Part shown: piece after piece, positions 36,023 through 44,310 of the stretch
Position numbering within the stretch: position 1 is the stretch's first letter
Layout: every line of letters starts with the position of its first letter
Origin: JAFLCM01 sp046154665
Lineage (GTDB): Bacteria > Planctomycetota > Phycisphaerae > Phycisphaerales > UBA1924
Length of the DNA stretch: 58,031 nt
Assembly: GCA_046154665.1 (NCBI GenBank)
Contig: JBJXFG010000006.1
Span: forward strand, 1 to 58,031
Reading direction: 5' to 3'
The notes under the pieces: model-generated
Database searches by the model: none
What the model was told of the DNA's origin: nothing
The model's input: only the letters and a program-made list of their open reading frames with translations
Position numbers and translations under genes: made by a program

Positions 36023-36078
36023 CGGATGGCGATACGCATCCCAGTTGATATCCGCGCGTTCGCTGTCCGAGGGCCGGC
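36023..36078. repeat. Dispersed repeat, ATCCCAGTTGAYATCCGCGC type (copy 1)
   Basis: A core around CCCAGTTGATATCCGCGCG, also present at 57917-57962 in the same orientation with about 80 percent identity over 50 bp. The rest of 35987-36169 shows no gene. Confidence 0.65.
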
Positions 36079-36169
36079 GCACCAAGACCGCACAGTCACC
36101 ATCGCGGGGCCCAAGTGGGATTCGTATCATCGAGAGGGCTCGGGTGAATGAGCGCGCATTCTGCCCCGA

Positions 36170-39067
36170 TCACACGATGAAGTTGATCATCTTGCCGGGA
36201 ACGACGATGACCTTCTTGATCGGTTTGCCCTCGATCGCCGCGATGACTTTGGCGTCGGCGAGTGCGATGGCCTCAGCGGCTTTCGGGTCCGCCTTGGCGG
36301 GGACCATGACGCGGCCGCGGAGCTTGCCGTTGACCTGGACAGGGACTTCGACCTCGTCGTCGACGAGCATCTTGGGGTCGATCGGTGGCCAGGGTTGGGT
36401 GACGACGAAGCCGTCGCGGGATGCATCGCGTCCCGCACGGGCCCACAGTTCCTCAGCGATGTGCGGCGTGAAAACCGAGAGCACGCAAGCGAGGCGCTCG
36501 AGCTGCCCGCGCGACAGGCCGCCAACGGCGCACGAGTTCGTGAACTCGATCAGCGCTGCGATGCCGGTGTTGAACGAGAGAGACTCGACGGAACTCTCGA
36601 CCTTGGCCTGGGCGCGCTGCAGGCGTTTCTCGACGCCCGCGTCCGGGGGGGCGGCGGTTTCGGCGAGACGCGTGGCACCGGTGTCTTCATCAACGACCAG
36701 CCGCCACAGTTTCTGGAGGAAGCGGTGCATGCCGATGATGTCGCGCGGGTTCCAGGGCTTGCTCGCTTCGAGCGGGCCCATGTACATCTCGTAGAGTCGG
36801 AAGGTGTCGGCGCCGTACTCGGCGATGACATCGTCGGGGTTGACGACGTTCTTCAGGCTCTTGGACATCTTGGCGACGATCGGGTTGAGCGCCACGCCGG
36901 TGGCCCGCTCGACGAACTTGCCCTCGCCGACTTCGTCAACCTGGTCGTTCGGGCAGAGCGTCTTGTCGGGGCGCTGGTACGCGAACGCGGTGATCATCCC
37001 CTGGTGGAACAGGCGGCCGAAGGGCTCGGGCGTGCTGACTTCGCCGAGGTCGAACAGCACCTTGTGCCAGAAGCGCGAGTAAAGCAAGTGCCCGACGGCG
37101 TGCTCGGAGCCACCCATGTAGAGGTCGATGCCCCCGGCGTGGTGGGTGGCCTGGGCCCACTTCCCACTCGATGCCTTGATGCCTGGTTGCCTTGATGCCT
37201 TCTCCGAGACCATCCAGTACCCCTCCGCCTCGCGCGACACGAAGCGTTCGCCGTTCTTCGCGTCGCAGTAGCGCAGGTAGTACCACGACGAGCCCGCCGA
37301 CCCGGGCATGGTGTTGGTCTCGCGCCTGACCTTCGTATCCGGCGGCAGCAGCGCCGCGTCGACGCCCGCCGCCCCCGCCGTGGGGTGAACCCACGCCGTC
37401 GCCTTGGCCAGAAGCGGTTGCGGCACGTCGCTCTCAACCGGCGAATAGTCGGCGAGCTCGGGAAGTACCACGGGCAACGCCGCGGCGCTCACCGGGTAGT
37501 GGTTGCCCGCCTCGTCATACACGATCGGGAACGGCTCGCCCCAATAGCGCTGGCGGCTGAAGGCCCAGTCGCGGAGGCGGTAGTTGATGCGCCGCGTGCC
37601 TCGAGCCGTCCGCTCCAGCCACGCGATGACAGCGTGCTTCGCGTCGAAGGTCGTCATGCCGTCGATGGTGAGTTCGGGCGACGCCGAGTTCATCGCGACG
37701 CTGTCGGCGGTGAAGGCCTCTTCGCCGTCCCACGGCCCACCGTCGGGCATCGCCAGGACTTGCTTGATCGGGAGGTTGAAGGCCCGGGCGAAATCGAAGT
37801 CGCGCTGGTCGTGCGCGGGCACAGCCATGATGGCACCGGTGCCGTAGCCCATGAGCACATAGTCGGCGGTCCAGATGGGGATCGACTGGCCGGTGGCGGG
37901 GTTGACGGCGTCGAGGCCGGTGTCGACGCCCGTCTTGGTCTTGCTGTCGGCCTGGCGGTCGACTTCGGACTTGCTGCGCGCGGCTTCGACATACGCACGC
38001 AGCTTGGCGTTCTCTGTGCGGCTTGAGGGTGCCGCGAGCGCCGCGGCGACCAGCGGGTGCTCAGGGGCGACAACCATGTACGTCGCGCCGAAGATGGTGT
38101 CGGGTCGGGTGGTGAAAACGCGGAGTCGCTGCCTTTCCCCACTGCCCATTGCCCACCGCCCACTCCCCCTCACCTCGAACTCAATCTCCGCCCCCTCCGA
38201 GCGCCCGATCCACTCCGCCTGCATCGTCTTGGTCGATGAAGGCCAGTCGATCAGATCAAGGTCATTGAGCAGCCGCTCGGCGAACGCGGTGATGCGGAGC
38301 ATCCACTGGCGCAGCGGCTTGCGGACGACTGGGTGGCCGCCGCGCTCGCTCTTGCCGTCGATCACTTCGTCGTTGGCCAGCACGGTTCCGAGCGCGGGGC
38401 ACCAGTTGACGGTGGACTCGGCGAGGTAGGCGAGGCGGTACGAGTCAATGAACGCGCGGCGCTGGTCTTTGGTGGCGCGGGCCCATTCAAGGCCGCCGGG
38501 CAGCATCGCCGGGCCGACGCCGCGGTGCATCTCGGCTTCGAGTTCGGCGATGTCACGCGCCACCCCGGTGCGCGGATCGACCCACGCGTTGTACAGGCGC
38601 AGGAACACCCACTGCGTCCACTTGTAATAGTCCGGGTCGATGGTGGCGAACTCGCGCGACCAGTCGTAGCAGAACCCGAAACGCTTGAGCTGGCGCCGGA
38701 AGTTCTCGATGCTCTTTTGCGTGGTAATGGCGGGGTGGACGCCGGTCTGGATCGCGTACTGCTCGGCGGGCAGGCCAAACGCGTCGTAGCCCATCGGGTG
38801 CAGCACGTTGAACCCGCGCATGCGCTTGTAGCGACACAGGATGTCCGTGGCGGTGTAGCCCTCGGGGTGCCCGACGTGCAGCCCGGCACCGCTGGGATAC
38901 GGGAACATGTCGAGGCAGTAGAACTTCGGGCGCGAGGCGTCAAAGCCGGCCTCCCCGGGGTTCGGCGTGCGGTACGCCTGCGCTTCGTCCCACGCACGCT
39001 GCCACTTGAGCTCGATGGCGTTGGCAAAGGTCGCGTCGTAGCGGAACTTGGGGGTGTCGTCGGGCAT
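36170..39067 (-). CDS. leuS: Leucyl-tRNA synthetase
   Basis: 965 aa class Ia synthetase charging tRNA-Leu. The HIGH motif is HVGHPEG (about residues 62-68) after FPYPSGAGL. The editing domain contains TTRPDT, and KMSKS is near residue 731 (VAKMSKSLKNVVNPDD). The C-terminal anticodon-binding and final KMINFIV parts are complete. It is about 100 aa longer than E. coli LeuRS. Two stretches match dispersed DNA repeats translated in frame: residues about 298-311 (GSGRWAMGSGER, in the editing domain before VFTTRPDT) and about 622-634 (SRQPGIKASSGK, before IDLYMGGSEHA). ATG 39067 is chosen because the family begins there; no Shine-Dalgarno is evident. Confidence 0.97.
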   Translation of the reverse strand: MPDDTPKFRYDATFANAIELKWQRAWDEAQAYRTPNPGEAGFDASRPKFYCLDMFPYPSGAGLHVGHPEGYTATDILCRYKRMRGFNVLHPMGYDAFGLPAEQYAIQTGVHPAITTQKSIENFRRQLKRFGFCYDWSREFATIDPDYYKWTQWVFLRLYNAWVDPRTGVARDIAELEAEMHRGVGPAMLPGGLEWARATKDQRRAFIDSYRLAYLAESTVNWCPALGTVLANDEVIDGKSERGGHPVVRKPLRQWMLRITAFAERLLNDLDLIDWPSSTKTMQAEWIGRSEGAEIEFEVRGSGRWAMGSGERQRLRVFTTRPDTIFGATYMVVAPEHPLVAAALAAPSSRTENAKLRAYVEAARSKSEVDRQADSKTKTGVDTGLDAVNPATGQSIPIWTADYVLMGYGTGAIMAVPAHDQRDFDFARAFNLPIKQVLAMPDGGPWDGEEAFTADSVAMNSASPELTIDGMTTFDAKHAVIAWLERTARGTRRINYRLRDWAFSRQRYWGEPFPIVYDEAGNHYPVSAAALPVVLPELADYSPVESDVPQPLLAKATAWVHPTAGAAGVDAALLPPDTKVRRETNTMPGSAGSSWYYLRYCDAKNGERFVSREAEGYWMVSEKASRQPGIKASSGKWAQATHHAGGIDLYMGGSEHAVGHLLYSRFWHKVLFDLGEVSTPEPFGRLFHQGMITAFAYQRPDKTLCPNDQVDEVGEGKFVERATGVALNPIVAKMSKSLKNVVNPDDVIAEYGADTFRLYEMYMGPLEASKPWNPRDIIGMHRFLQKLWRLVVDEDTGATRLAETAAPPDAGVEKRLQRAQAKVESSVESLSFNTGIAALIEFTNSCAVGGLSRGQLERLACVLSVFTPHIAEELWARAGRDASRDGFVVTQPWPPIDPKMLVDDEVEVPVQVNGKLRGRVMVPAKADPKAAEAIALADAKVIAAIEGKPIKKVIVVPGKMINFIV
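37168..37203. repeat. GATGCCTT-type repeat inside leuS
   Basis: Four imperfect units around GCCTTGATGCC. The complementary form GGCATCGA occurs at 50940-50972. It encodes residues absent from other LeuRS proteins. Confidence 0.7.
38135..38172. repeat. CCCACTGCC-type repeat inside leuS
   Basis: Units CCCCACTGCCCATTGCCCAC and CGCCCACTCCCC. Same family as 9838-9878 and 35490-35522, here translated in the LeuRS editing domain. Confidence 0.75.
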
Positions 39068-39139
39068 GAGGGGGGTGAGAAGCGGGTTCTCGGGGATCGG
39101 GGATGGGGGATCGAGTTTCGGAGTGACGATACGCGATGC

Positions 39140-39430
39140 GGAATCAAGCGACAGCAGCCCGTGGAAACAGTGAACGCGAGCGATTCGGCCCGAAGGGCCG
39201 TCCCTGACCAGCCTGGGGCGGAAGCCCAAGCAAGACCGCGGATTGATCGATTCAGCACCGAAGGTGCGACACACGATCGATCGTTGCGTCACCGCTTCGC
39301 GGCTTGGCTTTGCAATACCCGATGAATCCCAGCGACGCCTTTTCCTGGGGCGACCACCCCAGGCTGTTCTCGGGCGGCCCTTCAGGCCGCGATGCAAGAT
39401 CGCCAGCGCGTACCGGCGGCAAGTCGATAC
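39140..39430. repeat. Composite palindrome-rich repeat between leuS and folC
   Basis: About 290 bp with successive small palindromes: TTCGGCCCGAAGGGCCG, CCTGGGGCGGAAGCCC, CGATCGATCG, ACCGCTTCGCGG, TGGGGCGACCACCCCA and GGCGGCCCTTCAGGCC. This resembles the long intergenic palindrome arrays of other planctomycetes and verrucomicrobia. No start, ribosome-binding site or codon bias supports a gene, although frames are open through it. It fills the 370-bp gap upstream of leuS. Confidence 0.65.
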
Positions 39431-39437
39431 GACTGCT

Positions 39438-40958
39438 TCAGCGCCGCGTCCGCTCAACCAGCAGCTTTTTCGCCTCGCCCACGAGGTAGAAACTGCCGGT
39501 GATGAGGATGAGATCGTCGCGGGCGGCGGCGCGCCGGGCCAGCGTCAGGGCCTCTTCGAGGTCCTTCGCCACCTGGCACATCTTGCCGGATTGATCGGCG
39601 AAGCGGCGCGCCAGGTCGGTCGGATCGGCGGCGCGGGTGTTGCCCTTCACTTTGGTAAAGATCACCTTGTCGCCGGTGTGGGCCACGGAGTGGAGCATCT
39701 TGTCGATGTCCTTGTCCGCTGCGCACCCGAAGATCATGATCAGCGAGTCGTACTGCACGTGGGCACCGATGCTCTTGCTCAGCGCGGTCAGGGCGGCGGG
39801 GTTGTGGGCCCCGTCCACCATCACCTTGGGCTGCTTCCAGATCAGTTCCATCCGCCCCGGGATGGTCGTCTGTTCGAGCCCGAGCACGACCTTGCTGGCT
39901 GGCAGGTCGAAGCCGCGCTCGCTCAGTTTGTCGATGATCGCCAGCACCAGGCCGCAGTTGAGCGCCTGATGTTCACCGGCCAGCGGCACGGGCACGTGCT
40001 CGTAGGTGTTTCTGGCGGTGCTCAGCCCTACGCAGGTGTGCTTGCCCAGCGCCAGATTGTTCTCGAACCGCGACGAAAACTCGATGTCCTTGCCCACCAC
40101 CTGGAACGGCGCACCCACGCCCTCGGCGGTCTCGCGCATCGCCTGGATGACGGTCGCATCCTGCTCGAACGTGAGCGCGGGCACCCCCTTCTTGAAGATG
40201 CCCGCCTTCTGACGGGCGATCTCGGGCAGGGTGTGACCCAGGAACTGCATGTGGTCGAACGAGATGCTCGCCACCGCCGCCACCTCGGGCGTGATGACGT
40301 TGGTCGAGTCGAGCCGCCCGCCCAGGCCGACCTCGATGATGGCGATGTCGACCGCTTCATCGGCGAAGTAGGCGAAGCTCGCGGCGGTCACGATCTCGAA
40401 GAACGTCGGCTCGCCCAGTTTGGGGCTCAGCGTGGCGGCGGCGTCGGCGACGCGACCCAGCAACTCCGTGAACTCGCGCGAAGAAATGTTCTGCCCGTTG
40501 ATCTGGATGCGCTCGTGGATGTCCACGAGGTGCGGCGACGTGTAAAGCCCCACCGTATAGCCGCAGCCCCGCAGCGCCGACTTGGTCATCGCGCAGACCG
40601 AGCCCTTGCCGTTGGTCCCCGCGACATGGACGCACTTGACGGCGTCCTGCGGGTTGCCCATCGCCTCGAGCAGCGCCTTCATCCGGTCGAGCTTGAACGT
40701 CTTGGGGTCGACCTGACGCGCGTTGAGCCGCTCGACATTCACACGGTCGTAGAGCCAGCGCAGGGCCGCGCTTTCGTCGCCAAACGCGGGGTCGCCCTTG
40801 CGCCGCTTGGTCGGCGGCGCAGGGGCAACGCGCGCCGGCGCGGGCTCGGCGATCAAGGTTGATGACTCGTGGGCCGCTTCGACGCGGACCGGCTTGCGGT
40901 CGCTCGGCTGAATCTGGGCGGAAGCGGGGATGGGTTTGGATGATCCGACCTTGGGCAT
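39438..40958 (-). CDS. folC: Folylpolyglutamate synthase / dihydrofolate synthase
   Basis: 506 aa Mur-ligase-fold enzyme that adds glutamate to (dihydro)folate or dihydropteroate. P-loop CVHVAGTNGKGSVCAMTKSA, folate loop SPHLVDIHERIQING, the central VGLGGRLDSTNVI and C-terminal VMVDGAHNPAALTALS are intact. The first 90 residues (Pro/Ala/Lys-rich) are extra to the family. ATG 40958 is the best available start, with no clear ribosome-binding site. Whether it is monofunctional or bifunctional cannot be decided from sequence. The 250 bp between it and pdxJ hold a hairpin (AGCATCGC / GCGATGCT near 41163-41190) and no gene. Confidence 0.93.
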   Translation of the reverse strand: MPKVGSSKPIPASAQIQPSDRKPVRVEAAHESSTLIAEPAPARVAPAPPTKRRKGDPAFGDESAALRWLYDRVNVERLNARQVDPKTFKLDRMKALLEAMGNPQDAVKCVHVAGTNGKGSVCAMTKSALRGCGYTVGLYTSPHLVDIHERIQINGQNISSREFTELLGRVADAAATLSPKLGEPTFFEIVTAASFAYFADEAVDIAIIEVGLGGRLDSTNVITPEVAAVASISFDHMQFLGHTLPEIARQKAGIFKKGVPALTFEQDATVIQAMRETAEGVGAPFQVVGKDIEFSSRFENNLALGKHTCVGLSTARNTYEHVPVPLAGEHQALNCGLVLAIIDKLSERGFDLPASKVVLGLEQTTIPGRMELIWKQPKVMVDGAHNPAALTALSKSIGAHVQYDSLIMIFGCAADKDIDKMLHSVAHTGDKVIFTKVKGNTRAADPTDLARRFADQSGKMCQVAKDLEEALTLARRAAARDDLILITGSFYLVGEAKKLLVERTRR

Positions 40959-41208
40959 GGCGGGGAGAGAGTGACGCCGGCGGCGGGTGGTGGGGAAAGG
41001 AGAGGCGGGAAGAAAACCGAAGCAGGGGGGGAAGCGTATCCGCGCCCGACGGGCGATCAATGGCTTCGTGACACAATGATTGTAAGTGCTTGCTGGTCCG
41101 AGGTTTCTGTCGCGAGCGTCAAGGCCGGGACATGTACGGGATAACGTCGTGAAGACGCCGCAGCATCGCTGGCTTCGCGGCGATGCTCCGGGTTGGGCCT
41201 CGCAGGGG

Positions 41209-41967
41209 TTAGTCCGGGCGCGGCGTCGCCGCCTCGCGCATCATCCGCTTCATCTCGCGGACCGCTTCGCGCAGGCCGGTGAAGACGGCCCGGCTGACGA
41301 CGGCGTGGCCGATGTGCAGTTCGCTCACGCCGAGCAGGCTGGCGATGGCTTGCACGTTGGGGTAGTTGAGCGCATGCCCGGCGTTGAAGCGCATGCCCGC
41401 GGCGCGGATGCGTGCTCCCGCGGCGCGGACCTTTTCGATCTCCGCGCGGAGCGCGGGGGCGCGGTCGTCGCCGCCCGCCGACGCGAACGCGTGCGCGTAC
41501 GGGCCGGTGTGGACCTCGCACACGTCGAAGCCTGCGGCGTGGGCCGCGTCGATCTGGGCGGGGTCGGCGTCGATGAACGCCGACACCACCATCCCGCCCT
41601 CGCGCAGCTTCGCGACCACGTCTTTCATGCGGGGCAGCTGCCCGCGCACGTCGAGCCCGCCCTCGGTGGTGATCTCGGCGCGGGCCTCGGGCACCAGCAT
41701 CGCGGTGTGCGGCTTGATGCGCGAAGCGATGGAAACCATCTCGTCGGTCGCGGCCATCTCGAAGTTCAGCTTCACACGGACGGATTCGCGCAGCCGCTCG
41801 ACATCGCGGTCGTTGATGTGCCGCCGGTCTTCGCGGAGGTGAAAGGTGATGCCGTCGGCCCCGCCCAGTTCGGCCTCGTGCGCGGCGCGGACAGGATCAG
41901 GCTCGACGCCGCGCCGTGCCTGACGCACGGTGGCGACGTGATCGATGTTGACGCCCAGTTCAATCAT
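41209..41967 (-). CDS. pdxJ: Pyridoxine 5'-phosphate synthase
   Basis: 252 aa TIM-barrel enzyme condensing 3-amino-2-oxopropyl phosphate with 1-deoxyxylulose 5-phosphate, the last ring-forming step of DXP-dependent vitamin B6 synthesis. Family start ELGVNIDHVATVRQARRG, then ADGITFHLREDRRHI, VCEVHTGPYAHAFA, GMRFNAGHALNYPNV and ELHIGHAVVSRAVF with catalytic Glu and His residues kept. Length is normal. A TATGCT box 5 nt upstream suggests a leaderless mRNA. Confidence 0.97.
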   Translation of the reverse strand: MIELGVNIDHVATVRQARRGVEPDPVRAAHEAELGGADGITFHLREDRRHINDRDVERLRESVRVKLNFEMAATDEMVSIASRIKPHTAMLVPEARAEITTEGGLDVRGQLPRMKDVVAKLREGGMVVSAFIDADPAQIDAAHAAGFDVCEVHTGPYAHAFASAGGDDRAPALRAEIEKVRAAGARIRAAGMRFNAGHALNYPNVQAIASLLGVSELHIGHAVVSRAVFTGLREAVREMKRMMREAATPRPD

Positions 41968-41972
41968 GCGGG

Positions 41973-41978
41973 AGCATA
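41973..41978 (-). promoter_or_regulatory. -10 box of pdxJ
   Basis: TATGCT with 5 nt to the ATG at 41967 on the minus strand. Confidence 0.5.
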
Positions 41979-41999
41979 GAACCTGATCCGAAAGGCGGA

Positions 42000-42300
<301 letters not shown>

Positions 42301-43302
42301 TCAAGGCGTGCCCGGCACGGGCCCGGCGAAGAGGCGCTTCCCCAGCGGGTGGGTTTGCAGTTGCGCCGCCACATTCGGCGGCAACGCCGTGCGGCCCTGG
42401 GCCTGCATGAGGACGGCGGCGGCGAACCAAGCCTCCGTCCCGCCGACCTGCTGCGCGTGCGTCACGGCGCGGAGCATCAAACGTCGCAGCGTCTCGGAGG
42501 AGCCCAACTCGTCGGCGCTGAGCGGGCGATCGCACAGCGTGGGATCGCCAGCATAAGCCTCGGCGACGGCGCGAGCCGCCTGCGGGGCACGCTTCTGCCC
42601 CAGAAGCGCCAGCGCGAGAAGCCGCTGCGTCTCGGCAACGCTCCACTGCGGCTCCATCGGTGCCGGCGCGGGCGCGGCGACGGGGGTGCCGACCTGTGGC
42701 GCGGGCGGCGTGGATGCCGTGGCGGGTACTGCGGGGACCACGGTCCCAGCGCCCGTGGCGGTTCCCGGAGGCACGGCCAGCACGCCGCTGGCGCGGTTCC
42801 GCGCGTGCGAGACCAGCACGCTCAGGGCGCTCACCGCATCGTCCCACAGGCCGTTGCGCAGCAAATACGAAGCACGCTCCTGCGGCGTGATCGGCCGCTC
42901 GATGGGCCGGGCGGGCAGCGCCTGCGGGTCAAGGCGGCGCGACGTGACCTCGAGCGGCTCGTAAGGCAGGCCGATGCGGTAGCCCGAGGTGCCGCCGACG
43001 CGGACGACGCCCAGGCCCCAGACGTATTCCGTGGGAGACCACGAGATGACGTGGGCGGGCGGGCACACGATGATGGGCGCGATTGGGGTGCCGCCCCCCC
43101 CGTGGGGAGGCGGCGCCAGCGAAGGCGGCTGCGCCGGGCGCACCGGCGCGCCGGTCTGCCCCGGAACAGGATTCATCGCGTTCGGCAAGCCCGGACCAGG
43201 CTTCGGTGCGGGGGGGATCAGCAGCGGGTCCGCGGCCATCGCGCTGCCAACAAGCATCAGCGTCAGCACGGGCACCATCACGATGTTTCGACGGCTTCGC
43301 AT
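42301..43302 (-). CDS. Exported Pro-rich protein with helical repeat region, function unknown
   Basis: 333 aa. ATG 43302 opens a clean signal peptide (NIVMVPVLTLMLVGSAMA-AD); the frame is open further upstream but without a leader-like sequence. Residues 25-75 are Pro/Gly-rich. A short beta segment with VISWSPTEYVWGLGVVRVGG follows. Helical pairs occur at about 150-330 (ASYLLRNGLWDDAVSALSVL; RLLALALLGQKRAPQAARAV), TPR-like. No catalytic motif. The upstream methyltransferase gene on the same strand ends 34 bp away, so they may be cotranscribed. Confidence 0.75.
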   Translation of the reverse strand: MRSRRNIVMVPVLTLMLVGSAMAADPLLIPPAPKPGPGLPNAMNPVPGQTGAPVRPAQPPSLAPPPHGGGGTPIAPIIVCPPAHVISWSPTEYVWGLGVVRVGGTSGYRIGLPYEPLEVTSRRLDPQALPARPIERPITPQERASYLLRNGLWDDAVSALSVLVSHARNRASGVLAVPPGTATGAGTVVPAVPATASTPPAPQVGTPVAAPAPAPMEPQWSVAETQRLLALALLGQKRAPQAARAVAEAYAGDPTLCDRPLSADELGSSETLRRLMLRAVTHAQQVGGTEAWFAAAVLMQAQGRTALPPNVAAQLQTHPLGKRLFAGPVPGTP

Positions 43303-43336
43303 CCTCGGGGTCTCCCCCCCCCGCCAAACTGTACGG

Positions 43337-44287
43337 CTACGCGGGGCGTTGGGACGCACGAGGGCGTTTGCGGTTTCTGGGAATCTCACTTCGGTGCGGA
43401 AGTTGTTTGGATGGAACGGCACGCCGAGGTGCCTGAAGCGGGGCACGCAGGACGAACAGGCCGTAGCAGGACAAGTCGGGGCGCCGATAGGCACCGTCGG
43501 CGAAGGCTGCGGCGTCGTCGCCTTGCTCGTCGACGACGCCGACGATCTCGAATCCGGCGCGCTCGACGAGCGCGGTCCACTGCGTGCCGGGGTAGCAGCG
43601 CAGTTGGTACGTGTTCGTGAAATGGTGGGTGCGTCGGTTTCGCCCGCGACCGGATTCGATGGTCAGGTGGTTGATCACCGGCTCGAGGCGGTCGGCGGGG
43701 ACAAGAAACTGGGCGAGCTGGGTGACGCGGACGCCGGCGCGTGTCGCGGTGAAGACGGCCTCGGTGGGGAACTCGGCACCGTAGTGCGTCAGGCCGATTC
43801 CGACGCAATAGACCGCGCCAGGCTTGAGCAGATCGCGAACCGTGCGGAGATGGGCCAGCATCGATCTGTCATTGGGTAGATGGCGGATCGAGTTGATGAG
43901 GCAGAACGCGAAATCGACGGTGGCGGGCTTCACGCGCGTCAGGCTCTTGGTCATGTCCGCGGCACGCAGGTCGCCCTTCAGACCTTCCTCTTCGAACGCG
44001 CGGCGCGCAAAGGCGATCATGCGGCGGTTGAGGTCGATCCCCAGCACGCGCTTGCCCCGCTTGGAGGCGGCGCGGAGATAGCGGGCGGTGCCGCAGGCGG
44101 GCTCGAACCAGAGGGGCTTGGTGCCTTTTTCGCGCGGGGCAAGGCTGAATCGGCGTTCGATGCGTTCAAGGCCGCGGACCTCGGCGGCGGTGCCGGGCTG
44201 GTGGACGATGTCGTAGGTGAGCGGATCGTCGTACCAGTCGCGCTCGTGGTCCTGAGTGTTCCGCTGGTTGGTTTGCGTCCGGGGCAT
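43337..44287 (-). CDS. SAM-dependent class I methyltransferase
   Basis: 316 aa. Motif I of the Rossmann-fold methyltransferases is LWFEPACGTARYLRAASKRG (near residue 62). Motif II follows as VLGIDLN. Then come RAADM and the post-motif stretch FCLINSIRHLPNDRSML with LKPGAVYCVGI. The substrate is unknown: there is no tRNA, rRNA or quinone signature. The tail (LQAPRRAVPSKQLPHRSE) is basic. The start at 44287 is only 23 bp from the oppositely directed esterase start; TACCTT (complement 44299-44304) could be its -10 box. Confidence 0.85.
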   Translation of the reverse strand: MPRTQTNQRNTQDHERDWYDDPLTYDIVHQPGTAAEVRGLERIERRFSLAPREKGTKPLWFEPACGTARYLRAASKRGKRVLGIDLNRRMIAFARRAFEEEGLKGDLRAADMTKSLTRVKPATVDFAFCLINSIRHLPNDRSMLAHLRTVRDLLKPGAVYCVGIGLTHYGAEFPTEAVFTATRAGVRVTQLAQFLVPADRLEPVINHLTIESGRGRNRRTHHFTNTYQLRCYPGTQWTALVERAGFEIVGVVDEQGDDAAAFADGAYRRPDLSCYGLFVLRAPLQAPRRAVPSKQLPHRSEIPRNRKRPRASQRPA

Positions 44288-44297
44288 GGCTGGGCGG

Positions 44298-44304
44298 TAA
44301 GGTA
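44298..44304. promoter_or_regulatory. Overlapping divergent -10 boxes
   Basis: TAAGGT (44298-44303, plus) lies 7 nt before ATG 44311, and TACCTT (44299-44304, minus) lies 11 nt before the methyltransferase ATG. The two -10 elements share five base pairs. Confidence 0.4.
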
Positions 44305-44310
44305 GCGGTG

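Noticed and set aside
39243..40862. 539-aa plus-strand frame opposite folC
   Set aside because: Antisense to folC, which carries all family motifs.
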